A stretch of DNA of 64,000 bases from Planctomycetota bacterium. Its GTDB lineage: Bacteria; Planctomycetota; SZUA-567; H5-PLA8. Position 1 is the first letter of the stretch; each line of letters begins with the position of its first letter. The notes beneath the pieces were generated by a model. It searched no databases, was not told the DNA's origin, and worked only from the letters and a program-made list of their open reading frames with translations. The translations under genes were made by a program, and so were the position numbers. Below are positions 47,624 to 56,108 of this stretch, piece by piece. The stretch is taken from assembly GCA_015075375.1 (NCBI GenBank), contig JABTUM010000005.1, positions 1 through 64,000 of the forward strand. Direction: 5' to 3'.

Positions 47624-50375
47624 ACTCGCTTAACAGCCGCTGTACCGCGTCCTTCGCCAGCTTCTGGCGCTCCGCGCGCTGCGGCTCCGGAAGCTTCGCG
47701 TCCTGCGCTTCCCGGTGCAGCCGGTACACCTCGGTGATCAGAGCGCTCGCCGCGCCGTCCATCTGCTCCAGGTAGAACTCCGCGCGGTCCTTGCGGTACT
47801 CCTGCTGCTTGATCCCGTCCAGCTGCGGATACGCCCGGCGCGTCTCGCCCTGCCACCACAGCCACGTGCCGATCCGGTAATGCTCCTCCGGATTCTTGCC
47901 GCGCAGCCCCGCCCAGTTCGCCAGGTCCTCGCCGTCGATCGTATCGAAGTACAGCGTCTGCTCCTTGCCCTGCTTGTCCTTCAGCACGAACCCCGCGTCC
48001 CGGTTGTCCTGCGACTCCCGGATCAACTGGCCCTCGTGCGTCTTGCCGTCGTGGCGCAGCTTGACCGTATCGGGCTTGCCCACCTTTCCGCGCAGCGCCT
48101 GCACGCCCTTGTCCTTCAGCGCCTGGATCGCCTGCACGTCCGCGGTGAGCAGATTCAGCTCCTTGCCGAATTCGCGGCTTAAACCGCGCTGCTGCGCTTC
48201 CTTCAGCGCCCCGTACGTCCCGTTGTAGCTGCCCTTGGAGAATTGCTCGCGAGCCTTCGCCAGCGCCTCGTCGAACTGCTTCTTCCGCTCGGCCAGCGCC
48301 GCCGTATCGAGCGCCCTCGACTTCTGCTCCACTTTCGGCCAGAACGACTTGAACCAAGCCACCCCGTCCGGCGACGTGAAGACCGGCTGCATCGACTTCA
48401 GCTTCTCGCGCAGCGCGTTAAACTGCCCCGGATTCGCCGCCGCCTGAAGATCCTTCTCCGCTTCCCCGCGCAGCACCGCCAATGCCGCGGCCGGCGGCCC
48501 CCCGAAATCCTTGGCCGCTTCCAGAATCCGCTTCCGCGTCTCCGGCGTCTGCAGCGAATCGGGGAACGCATACGCGTTGAACAGCTCGCGTGCGCCTTCC
48601 TGGTCGCCGCTCTGAATCTTGAGCTGCGCTTCGCGCTTGCGCCCTTCCAGCAGTTCCCCGATCCGCTCGTCCAAAGCCTTCCGAATCGTCTGCGCTTCCG
48701 CCCGCACTTCGTTCTGCCGGGGATTCGGCAGCCCGCGCTCGGCCTGCTCGTACAACCGCAGCAGATTCGCGTAGTCGCCCGGATTCGCGCGCCAGGCGTC
48801 CCGCGCGGCATCCCAGGCGGCCACGCCCGTCTTGCCCTCGGGCGGCGCATTCGCTGCCGGCGCCGGCTTGGCCGGACCCGGAGCCGCGGGCGCCGGCTTC
48901 GGAGCCACGTGCGGCGCCGGAGCCGTCGACTGACCGGAGGCCGGCAGCGCCGGAGGCTTCTCCGCATCTTCCGGCGCGGACGGCGCTGTTGGCGCGGACG
49001 GCTTGTTTTGAGCCGTGCGCGATCCCGGCGGACCGTCCGATGAGAAGAAGACGATGCCCACCACCGCGCCCAGCACCGCCACCACCACCGCCGCCAGCAC
49101 GATCTTCGGCGTCTCCACCGCGCGCTTCGGACCCGTCTGCTGGTCCGGGCGGTCCACCGGCGCGCGCTGGCCCGTCGGGATCCGGTCGATCGGCTTGCGC
49201 GGACCCGTCGTCCCGCGCACCGGCGCCTGAGCCCCCGTGCCGCGCGGCACCGCCTGAGCCCCCGTCGTGCGGCCCTTGCGCCGTCCCGTTTCGCGCGGCG
49301 TCGGCTCCATGCTGCACGCCGTGCCCGGCGCCAGCGAAGCCTCGGGCGATTCCCCGTTCGCCAACAGCGTCAGATCCTTCAGCAACTCCGCCGGCGTCTG
49401 GTAGCGGTCGGCCGCCTGCTTCGCCAGCATCTTCTCCAGCACCCGAGCGAAGTCCTCGCTGATCTCCGAACGCAACTGCCGCACGTTCGGCGCCGAGGAC
49501 GTCAGGTGGCTCGTCATGATCGCCGTGCTGTTCTCGCCTTTGAACAGCGTCCGGCCCGTGATCATGTGGTACAGCGAACCGCCCAGCGCGTAGATGTCCG
49601 CCGTGATCGCCACGTTGTCCAGCCCGCGCGCCTGCTCCGGGGCAATGTAGTGCGGCGTGCCCACCGCCGCCCCCGTCGACGTTCCGCTCGCGTCCCGCTC
49701 GATCTTCTTTGCCAGCCCCAAGTCGCACAGCTTCGCCTCGCCGCGCGCGGGAAGCATGATGTTGTCCGGCTTGATGTCCCGGTGCACCAGCCCGTGCTTG
49801 TGCGCGTGGTCCAGCGCGTGCGCGATCTGCGTCGCCACCGTCAGCGCTTCGGCTTCCTCGAACGGGCCCCGGTCGCGCAGACGCGTCAGCGCCGTCTCCC
49901 CGTCCACGTACTCCATCGCGAAATAGTAGTATTTGCCGAACTTGCCCACGTCGATGCCGACGATGATGTTGGGGTGATTCAGCTTCGCGACCGCGCGCGC
50001 CTCTTTGACGAACCGCTCGCAGAACGTCGAGTCCTCGGCCAGCTTGGGCGAAAGAATCTTCAACGCCACCACGCGGTCCAGCGAGATCTGCCGCGCCTTG
50101 AAGACCGACCCCATCCCGCCCTGCCCGACCTTCTCCAAAATCTCGTAGCCCGCGATCTTGATCTTCGACTTCTGCGCCTGCACCTTCAACAACTCGTGAA
50201 CCTGCTCCCGCGTCAAAATCTTCTTCTTGACCAGGATGCTTCCCAACTGCTCGTTCAAGCCCAGTTTGCGGACTTCCTCCAGCGTCGCCATCCCCGCCGA
50301 CACCTGCTCGGCCGTACAGAAGCCGCGTGCCACCGCGAGCTGACCGAAGGTCTCATCGTTGTTTTCTTCGGACAT
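47574..50375 (-). CDS. Transmembrane Ser/Thr protein kinase with MshEN/GSPII_E-N-like N-terminus
   Basis: 933 residues from ATG at 50375. Residues 8-65 (FGQLAVARGFCTAEQVSAGM, LGSILVKKKILTREQVHELL) resemble the N-terminal domain of type II secretion ATPases. The kinase domain (about 75-335) is intact: KVGQGGMGSVFKA, ALKILSP, VHRDIKPDN, LCDLGLAKK and APEQARG. A basic Thr/Pro/Arg linker and a membrane helix (IVLAAVVVAVLGAVVGIVFF) follow, then about 450 extracytoplasmic residues with coiled or helical stretches and a small beta block (VKLRHDGKTHEGQLI). It overlaps the next gene by about 30-50 bp. The ligand is unknown. Confidence 0.9.
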   Translation of the reverse strand: MSEENNDETFGQLAVARGFCTAEQVSAGMATLEEVRKLGLNEQLGSILVKKKILTREQVHELLKVQAQKSKIKIAGYEILEKVGQGGMGSVFKARQISLDRVVALKILSPKLAEDSTFCERFVKEARAVAKLNHPNIIVGIDVGKFGKYYYFAMEYVDGETALTRLRDRGPFEEAEALTVATQIAHALDHAHKHGLVHRDIKPDNIMLPARGEAKLCDLGLAKKIERDASGTSTGAAVGTPHYIAPEQARGLDNVAITADIYALGGSLYHMITGRTLFKGENSTAIMTSHLTSSAPNVRQLRSEISEDFARVLEKMLAKQAADRYQTPAELLKDLTLLANGESPEASLAPGTACSMEPTPRETGRRKGRTTGAQAVPRGTGAQAPVRGTTGPRKPIDRIPTGQRAPVDRPDQQTGPKRAVETPKIVLAAVVVAVLGAVVGIVFFSSDGPPGSRTAQNKPSAPTAPSAPEDAEKPPALPASGQSTAPAPHVAPKPAPAAPGPAKPAPAANAPPEGKTGVAAWDAARDAWRANPGDYANLLRLYEQAERGLPNPRQNEVRAEAQTIRKALDERIGELLEGRKREAQLKIQSGDQEGARELFNAYAFPDSLQTPETRKRILEAAKDFGGPPAAALAVLRGEAEKDLQAAANPGQFNALREKLKSMQPVFTSPDGVAWFKSFWPKVEQKSRALDTAALAERKKQFDEALAKAREQFSKGSYNGTYGALKEAQQRGLSREFGKELNLLTADVQAIQALKDKGVQALRGKVGKPDTVKLRHDGKTHEGQLIRESQDNRDAGFVLKDKQGKEQTLYFDTIDGEDLANWAGLRGKNPEEHYRIGTWLWWQGETRRAYPQLDGIKQQEYRKDRAEFYLEQMDGAASALITEVYRLHREAQDAKLPEPQRAERQKLAKDAVQRLLSEYATTRAYRDEKAKSKR

Positions 50376-50744
50376 AGCGAACCGCCACACCGGATCTCGA
50401 ACGCACGAAGTTCCTAATGCTATCTAGACCGCCCCGCTGTGCAACCGTCATGCACCTTGAAGCATGGTTCTAAAGAATGGACGCACCAAGCGTCCCTCAA
50501 ACTGCCGTTACTCGGCTTGGCGTGTAATCTGTAACCCTAAATTCAGACGTGCGTTGCATAGAATCCGAAGAAACAGGTTTAGACCACTGGGCTCAATTTT
50601 ATTAACCAAATAAAATCCTAAATAGACTCCCTTCTATACACGGATTCCATTTGCTGGTGAACCGAACGTTCCAGCAGCACGTTGAGTCTCTTGCGCGTTC
50701 GGTCAAGCGCACCGGGTCGGCCGGTCACAGACGGGAGCACACGA
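50376..50744. other. AT-richer promoter gap upstream of the kinase operon
   Basis: 369 bp without a supported gene. A markedly AT-rich patch near 50.60-50.64 kb (AATTTTATTAACCAAATAAA) stands out and may hold promoters for the kinase operon or the small gene to the right. No clear paired promoter boxes or hairpins were singled out. Confidence 0.4.
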
Positions 50745-50924
50745 ATGCGTCACTCACCTCGACCCCAAGCGGCGGCTCGCCCCAAAAAGCCCGCCTCCAA
50801 CGTCCCGCCACGCGGAACGTCATCCTCCAGCCGCCTACGCGCCCAACGCCTCATGCCGTCCGATTGGAAAGAAGAAGTCCGCCGCCGGCTGGGCGCCTGC
50901 GGAGCGCAACACTTCGACGTTTAG
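50745..50924 (+). CDS. Possible small basic protein
   Basis: 59 residues from ATG at 50745, with GGGAG 7 nt upstream. Composition is Arg/Pro/Ser-rich at first, then a helical DWKEEVRRRLGACGAQHFDV end. No family is recognised. The ribosome site and the protein-like tail argue for a gene; low complexity argues against. Confidence 0.35.
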   Translation: MRHSPRPQAAARPKKPASNVPPRGTSSSSRLRAQRLMPSDWKEEVRRRLGACGAQHFDV

Positions 50925-51059
50925 CTAGGCTCTGACCCGAATCGCTTCGAATGCGTATGCAACGCGCGGACCGAGCAAGGCGAGGAAGCCGTACGCGCTG
51001 TATCTCTAAAGTGGTTACGGCAAGCGAAGCCGAAGAAGCGTTTCGGGTCAGAACCTAAA
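50921..51059. repeat. MITE/REPIN-like element with 22-bp inverted ends
   Basis: Left end AGGCTCTGACCCGAATCGCTTC and right end (inverted) AGGTTCTGACCCGAAACGCTTC match at 20 of 22 positions and enclose about 80 bp of G/C-rich sequence. It fills the gap exactly and reaches the stop of the next minus-strand gene. No coding capacity. A non-autonomous mobile or REP-type element is inferred. Confidence 0.6.
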
Positions 51060-51417
51060 CGAAGCACGCCATCGCGACCGCCGTACAGATCGTCAGCGCC
51101 AGCACCGGGCCGAAGCGCTGCCACAGCCGGCGGCTGGGCCGCTCCGCCGGGCGCAGCGCCGCCCAGCAGAAACCCACCAGTTGATACAGGATCGCCAGCA
51201 CCGTCAGCGCCAGCGCGCCGATCCACGCCCGGGTCGCCAGCACCGGATCGGCCTCTCCGGCCGCCATCCCGCCCAAGGCCGGCGTCAATCCCACCGCCAG
51301 CACCGCCAGCATCAGATCGCTTAAGGAGAATTGTACGCCCAGGCGCGTGAGGTACACCATGCCGCCTGCGGCCAGACTCACGCAGACCAGCCCGCCGATC
51401 AGCGCCGCCGTCACCAT
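51055..51417 (-). CDS. Four-helix membrane protein
   Basis: 120 residues with about four membrane helices (ALIGGLVCVSLAAGGMVYLT, LSDLMLAVLAVGLTPALGGM, AWIGALALTVLAILYQLVGF, FGPVLALTICTAVAMACFV). No family recognised. It follows the FHA gene by 15 bp on the same strand, so the two may form a membrane signalling unit. The stop lies within the repeat element to its left. Confidence 0.65.
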   Translation of the reverse strand: MVTAALIGGLVCVSLAAGGMVYLTRLGVQFSLSDLMLAVLAVGLTPALGGMAAGEADPVLATRAWIGALALTVLAILYQLVGFCWAALRPAERPSRRLWQRFGPVLALTICTAVAMACFV

Positions 51418-51432
51418 GCGGAAATGCTCGGG

Positions 51433-52116
51433 TTATTCGGCCGCGGGAGCGGGAGCCGTCACTGGCGCAGGCGCCGCTGGCGGAACAGCAGGCGTTTCGC
51501 CGCCCTTGTTGCCGCTAAAGACGCCCGCGGCGAAGAGCACCACCATCACCATCAACACCAGCACCACGGCCACCAGCACGATCACCAGCATCTTGATCGA
51601 CTTGATCTGGTCGCCGCCCTGCTGCGGAACATCCAGCGCCTTGGCGTAATCCTTGGCCGTCGGAGCCGCACCGCCGCCCCCGGCCGCGGGCTGAGCCGGA
51701 GCTTCTTCGCCCTGGCCCGCGCGCATCTTCGCCAACTGCTCCTGGATTTTCGCGCCGTCCATCACGTACGTGTTCAGCGTGTCCGGAACGCCCACCGTTT
51801 CCTTCTGTGGCGCCGCCTTGGCCTGTTCTTCATTGCGGAAGCGCAGGATGTACTTCCCGATCACCACCTCGTCGCCGTCGTTCAGATAATGCTCGACGAT
51901 CCGCTTCCCGTTCACGAACGTCCCGTTGGCCGAACCCAGATCCTGGACGACGTACGCGCCGCCCTTGATCGCAAACGCGCAGTGCTGCCGCGAAATGCCC
52001 AGGTTGTCGATCGGAATCTCGCAGGTTGGCTCGCGCCCGACGACCACCTTGTCGGCGGTCAGCTCGTGGCTGCCTTGCTCCTGCCCCCCAAACACCACCG
52101 TTACGGAAGCCGTCAT
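51433..52116 (-). CDS. FHA-domain protein with C-terminal membrane helix
   Basis: 227 residues. The FHA domain at residues 5-95 has the phosphothreonine-binding set VVGREPTC, GISRQHCAF and SANGTFVNGKRI. A Pro/Ala/Gly linker follows and then one membrane helix (MLVIVLVAVVLVLMVMVVLF) with a Pro/Ala-rich tail outside. It would tether a phospho-Thr reader to the inner face of the membrane. Substrates of the window's kinases are natural candidates for what it reads; that is inference. Confidence 0.92.
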   Translation of the reverse strand: MTASVTVVFGGQEQGSHELTADKVVVGREPTCEIPIDNLGISRQHCAFAIKGGAYVVQDLGSANGTFVNGKRIVEHYLNDGDEVVIGKYILRFRNEEQAKAAPQKETVGVPDTLNTYVMDGAKIQEQLAKMRAGQGEEAPAQPAAGGGGAAPTAKDYAKALDVPQQGGDQIKSIKMLVIVLVAVVLVLMVMVVLFAAGVFSGNKGGETPAVPPAAPAPVTAPAPAAE

Positions 52117-52434
52117 GGCCTATGGGCTCCTACCGACTTAAAGGTTCTCTGGTGGGCCGAGCCTACGCGTGCATGCCTACCGTTTGGCTCCACCCTTGTC
52201 AAGACGCACGCGCCGACTTGCCTTATTCGGCAAGAGGTTAACGAGACTCATCCCGCAAACGGACGGAACGATCGTCGGCGCTTGGAACACCGCATACCCT
52301 ACCCGATGCCCGCCCCCTCGCCAAGCACCGGAGACACCATTCCGCAGCGGCGATTTAGACGCCCAAAGCACAAAGTTTCCTTGACGTTTGGAGCCCGTCG
52401 CCTACTGATATAGGGCCTTCAACGGCGCGCCCGT
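52117..52434 (+). promoter_or_regulatory. Gap upstream of tRNA genes; candidate tRNA promoter
   Basis: 318 bp without a supported gene. At its right end TTGACG (52381-52386) is followed 16 bp later by TACTGA, overlapping TGATATA, about 30 bp before tRNA-Gln; this is a plausible sigma-70-type promoter for both tRNAs. The rest shows only a short TTGCC/GGCAA inverted repeat near 52.22 kb. Confidence 0.45.
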
Positions 52435-52508
52435 TGCCCCGTCGTCCAATGGTAGGACGCCTGACTCTGGATCAGGTAATCTACGTTCGAATCGTAGCGG
52501 GGCAACCA
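52435..52508 (+). tRNA. tRNA-Gln (anticodon CTG)
   Basis: Cloverleaf: acceptor TGCCCCG/CGGGGCA, D arm GTCC-AATGGTA-GGAC, anticodon stem CCTGA/TCAGG with loop CTCTGGA (anticodon CTG), T arm CTACG-TTCGAAT-CGTAG, discriminator A, and an encoded CCA at 52506-52508. Confidence 0.95.
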
Positions 52509-52583
52509 ACTTGCGCGAGCCGGCGCAGCGCGTATGCTCTGCGCCTTCGTACGTCGAAGCGGTACGGACAATCGAGTGCAGGC

Positions 52584-52661
52584 GTCCCCATCGTCTAGCC
52601 CGGCCTAGGACGTCAGGTTCTCAGCCTGAAGACCAGGGTTCAAATCCCTGTGGGGATGCCA
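52584..52661 (+). tRNA. tRNA-Glu (anticodon CTC), integration target
   Basis: Acceptor GTCCCCA/TGGGGAT (first pair G-T), anticodon stem TCAGG/CCTGA with loop TTCTCAG (CTC), T arm CAGGG-TTCAAAT-CCCTG, discriminator G, encoded CCA at 52659-52661. Its 3' end begins a 14-bp direct repeat found again at 55026-55039. Confidence 0.94.
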
Positions 52662-53045
52662 AACCGAAGCAGGGGCGGGGCTTGCACTTACAGCCGCGCC
52701 GGCCACACCAGTCAACCCGGTCGTCAGGCTCTGCGGAGACGACCGGGCGACCACGGCGCCAAAAGCCGCGCTCTGAAGCACCCGCAGATCGTCCACGCGG
52801 GTCTTTCGATAGCGCGCGCTCGCGCGATTCGTGGCGTGTCGGCCGAAGGCCTTGACCTGCGCGTCCGTCGCGCCGGCTTGCTCCATCCAGGTGATCGCCG
52901 TCACGCGCAGCGCGTGAAAATCCAGCTCGCCCTCGTCGGTGCTATCGGGTACGCCCGCGCGCTTCAGGTCGCGCTTGAAGCCACGCGCCGATTGGCTCGG
53001 CACGTCCAAGAGCCCCGCGATTTTCGCGCGCCCTTTCGAGGCCTC
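52605..53045 (-). pseudogene. Tyrosine recombinase (integrase), C-terminal remnant
   Basis: Only the end of the catalytic domain remains: LDFHALRVTAITWMEQAG (the His-x-x-Arg box), VKAFGRHATN (second His) and the nucleophile Tyr in SARYRKT. Upstream, LAEASKGRAKIAGLLDVPSQ is open but then merges into the frame-shifted end of the neighbouring gene, so the N-terminal two thirds are lost. The tail reads antisense through tRNA-Glu (WHPHRDLNPGL), an artefact of integration. It is not a recognisable integron integrase. Confidence 0.8.
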
Positions 53046-53263
53046 GGCCAGCGCGGGCCAAACTCGTCGATCCTGGCTTCAAGCAGCTTGCCCGCCGCAT
53101 CGAACAGGTAGAGGGCAACGAACTCATTGCCCTCGCTCCCGCCGGTGGCCGGCTCGAACGGGGCTGTCAGGAAAAACTGGCGCCCATCGGCGGTGCGGCC
53201 GACGTGCCTGGCGTGATAGTCGTCGTGGTTGATCGCGATCAGATTCGGGGGACCTTGTGCCAC
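53046..53263 (-). pseudogene. Truncated cassette gene, HycA-annotated-type small protein
   Basis: GTG at 53263 lies 6 nt after GGGAGG. The intact part reads LIAINHDDYHARHVGRTADG, then RQFFLTAPFE and EFVALYLFDAAGKLLEARID, and then merges with the integrase remnant (the frame runs on to 52964 as nonsense). The GR-x-x-DG-x-QFF and YLFDAAGKL pattern recalls small Planctomycete proteins often labelled HycA; that label is weak. A deletion joined it to the recombinase. It directly follows attC-like site 2, so it was probably a cassette gene. Confidence 0.55.
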
Positions 53264-53280
53264 GGTGAGCCTCCCGGGCA

Positions 53281-53783
<503 letters not shown>

Positions 53784-53796
53784 GACGTGTGAAGTG

Positions 53797-53930
53797 GCCT
53801 AACGATAGGATCAGCGGGATTGGCCGCGCACACCAAGGCGCGGCGCCAGAGCAAAAAGATACCCAACTGCCAAGACGTTTCCAAAGGCCCAAAGAAGCGG
53901 CCAATCTCCGACTGCACCGATTTCTTATAC
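53797..53930 (-). other. attC-like recombination site 1 (between two cassette genes)
   Basis: Minus strand: stem CAG(t)CGG(a)GATTGGCCGC (starting at 53914) pairs with GCGGCCAATCCCGCTG (ending at 53812), 16 bp with two single bulges, around a 69-nt loop, and the site ends with GTTAGGC (53803-53797, fits GTTRRRY). The matching left core is degenerate (TATAAG at 53930-53925), and the upstream gene's TAA stop lies in it. Confidence 0.6.
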
Positions 53931-54428
53931 CCCGCACAAGCGTTCATAGAAGCATACATGCTGGGAAAACTCTTGGCCATAATTTGGGCCCTTGTCTTGG
54001 CTGCTTGATTTGGATAGCCCAAGATACGCATGAAGGCAGTCCAATGCGTAACCCAGCTCTCCATCGAAAAGGGAGCGGTCGAGGGCGGAGGTGCGGTCCG
54101 GGCTGTATTTGTAGCCGAAGTGTTTCACGGCCACCGCCAATGCGGCGCATGTGGGTACAATGCTTATGCCGCGAGGGTCGTTGAGGCTAACTATCATCGC
54201 GTCGGCGAAGGCGGCAATACCGCGTTGGGTAGCCAACACAAGACCGATGAGGCGTTCGCGCCAAGAGGCGCCTGTGGCTATCAGGTTGCGGATGAGTTGG
54301 TCGGGCGTCAGTGGTGCAAGTTTCACGATAATGGTTGTTGCCACCTCGACACCTTCGTCGAGATGAATGAGCGGCAGGTATGCGTTCTGCACTTGGTTGA
54401 GCAGTTGTTGTTCGGTCAGCTCATTCAT
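53925..54428 (-). CDS. Uncharacterised cassette protein
   Basis: 167 residues from ATG at 54428 with GAGG upstream. Helical throughout: TEQQLLNQVQNAYLPLIHLD, ATTIIVKLAPLTPDQLIRNL, RERLIGLVLATQRGIAAFAD and GELGYALDCLHAYLGL. No family is recognised with confidence. Codon use is more AT-tolerant than in surrounding genes. It starts 10 bp after the zinc-ribbon gene, so the two probably form one two-gene cassette closed by attC-like site 1. Confidence 0.75.
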   Translation of the reverse strand: MNELTEQQLLNQVQNAYLPLIHLDEGVEVATTIIVKLAPLTPDQLIRNLIATGASWRERLIGLVLATQRGIAAFADAMIVSLNDPRGISIVPTCAALAVAVKHFGYKYSPDRTSALDRSLFDGELGYALDCLHAYLGLSKSSSQDKGPNYGQEFSQHVCFYERLCGV

Positions 54429-54438
54429 GGGTATAACC

Positions 54439-54810
54439 TCAAAGATCAGTGGCACCGCCTTCCCGCGTCCGAGCCGCTACCCAGCGCCACGGACTCGCGG
54501 CCAAATCCTGCCAAGTGACTTGCATACTCTCGGGTGCCTTCTGGCCGATCCAGGCGGTTCGTTCAGGGAACATCCCGCCGCACGCCTCGCAGCGGTATCC
54601 CGACACTCCGATGTTTATGCCGACACGGCGGTCGAGGTTCGCCGGGTCAAGGTACAGGGTATCTACTTCGTACTCGACCAAGTACACGCGACCGCAGTGT
54701 GGGCACTTGCACAGGGCGAAGTCCTCGTCGCCGCAATTCGCCCCGCCACGACGGATAATCTCGCCGTGATCGAGCGATTCTTCAGGAACAGCATCAGGAA
54801 TGATTGCCAT
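54439..54810 (-). CDS. Zinc-ribbon cassette protein
   Basis: 123 residues. Four metal-type Cys pairs are visible in CKCPHCGRVYLVEYE and YRCEACGGMFPERTAW, forming a probable zinc ribbon; the ends are variable. No family assigned. It is the first gene of the array on the minus strand. A GTTAAGT sequence (54852-54846) that fits the GTTRRRY core lies about 35 bp upstream, where a cassette boundary would be expected. Confidence 0.75.
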   Translation of the reverse strand: MAIIPDAVPEESLDHGEIIRRGGANCGDEDFALCKCPHCGRVYLVEYEVDTLYLDPANLDRRVGINIGVSGYRCEACGGMFPERTAWIGQKAPESMQVTWQDLAASPWRWVAARTREGGATDL

Positions 54811-55160
54811 AGGCGGCCGAGGAGGTATTAGATCGCATTTCTACGACTTAACCAGCGTAAGCCAAAGCGAACCATACGACCCTCCTACCGGATCGGCTCG
54901 CAAGCAATAGGTGCTCGGTTATGCGAATGGGTCCTCATAAACCAATGCTTAGTCTCTGGGTACGTTGAGCCGAATCTCGAAGGGCAACTTAGCGTCCAGT
55001 AGACGTGGATCGACACGTGTCTTGATGGGGATGCCAAACTCGCGCTTGCGAAATTTTGCTCTGGCGGAACTCGCGGCGATTCCTAAACGGCATCACGAGC
55101 TTCCGCATCTCCCCGGGGATTCGGCGGCTGCAAACCTTCCAGATCGTGCGCGCCAATGAC
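54811..55160. other. Right end of the integrated element and junction
   Basis: 350 bp without a complete gene. It holds the candidate core site GTTAAGT (54852-54846 on minus) and the 14-bp right att copy (55026-55039). A short minus-strand open frame ending ...AKLPFEIRLNVPRD spans the junction but has no start; it may be a gene fragment or chance. Confidence 0.45.
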
Positions 55161-56066
55161 TCAGGCCGTCGAAGTGATCGTGCGGTCTCGGTACATCTGC
55201 CAGAACAGAATCCACGGGTCCAGCAGCACCTCGCCGCCACCGTCCCGCACGCGGAACACAAAGTGGCTGTGCTCGTGACTGCCCACCCACACCCCGCCGC
55301 CGTCGGCCAGCAACGTTCCGGCCTCGATCGGCTTGTGCTCGGGCACGTACAGCCGGCTGAGGTGATGCACCTGGATCACCCACTCCGCGCCGTTGGACCA
55401 GCGGTGCGTGCCGCGCCAGCGGTTGTTGTTGTCGCCTTTGGCGAGGCTGTTGAATAGCTCGTGATCGTCGATCGCGAAGGGCGTCCAGATGGGCGTGCCC
55501 GACGGATGGTTGATGTCCAGTCCGCCGTGCGCCGACGCGCCGTGGTACGCGCCCATCCACACGTCCTCGCCGTTGTACGCGTCTTCGACGCGCAATCGGT
55601 CCGGCGGCAGCGGGCACCACGGATGCAGCAGCACCGGGCAGATGCGCAGCGTCGCGTCCTGGATCGCCAAGCGGCACTGCTTCTTCGGCTTGCACTCGCC
55701 GTGGGTTTCGGTCAGGAAATCGAAGATCTTGTCCACTGCGTCGAGCCAGATATGCATGCCCATGATGTGCCACGGCTCGTAGAAACTCTTCGCGCTCGAG
55801 ACGTACCGCACCAGGTTGTACACCGCCCCATCGATCTCGAATCGAGCCGAGAAGCGGTAGTTCGTCACCGCTCCGGCCTTCTCGACCTTGGGCGTCTCCA
55901 CCGTCGTCTCGGTGACCGCCGCGCCGGCGTGAATCAGCTTCAACCTGCGCACGGCGCCGCTGGCGAGCGTGAAATGCAGTTCGTCGCCGAGGTCCATCTC
56001 GATGGCCGTCAGCGTGTCTTGGGCTTGGCGTTCGATGCGCATGAACGAGAAGTTTAGAAGCCGCAC
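55161..56066 (-). CDS. M23-type metallopeptidase-like protein without signal peptide
   Basis: 301 residues in the longest frame (GTG 56066); ATG at 56042 is an alternative. The C-terminal half carries the M23/LytM zinc-site pattern: HGGLD (His-x-Gly-x-Asp) in ASAHGGLDINHPSGTPIW, the strand EWVIQVHHLSRLYV, and HSHF in GSHEHSHFVFRV. The N-terminal half is an unrecognised beta-rich domain. M23 enzymes cut Gly- or peptidoglycan-crosslink peptides outside the cell, yet no signal peptide is visible here. It is 42 bp downstream of the isomerase-like gene. Confidence 0.7.
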   Translation of the reverse strand: MRLLNFSFMRIERQAQDTLTAIEMDLGDELHFTLASGAVRRLKLIHAGAAVTETTVETPKVEKAGAVTNYRFSARFEIDGAVYNLVRYVSSAKSFYEPWHIMGMHIWLDAVDKIFDFLTETHGECKPKKQCRLAIQDATLRICPVLLHPWCPLPPDRLRVEDAYNGEDVWMGAYHGASAHGGLDINHPSGTPIWTPFAIDDHELFNSLAKGDNNNRWRGTHRWSNGAEWVIQVHHLSRLYVPEHKPIEAGTLLADGGGVWVGSHEHSHFVFRVRDGGGEVLLDPWILFWQMYRDRTITSTA

Positions 56067-56108
56067 GAGGGTGTGTGCAAGGAGGTTTGGAAAAGCGGAC
56101 TGCCGCGC

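Noticed and set aside
52605..53045. Recombinase remnant as the integron integrase of the cassette array
   Set aside because: The remaining part resembles phage/island integrases and lies beside tRNA-Glu with att repeats. The integron-specific patch cannot be seen.
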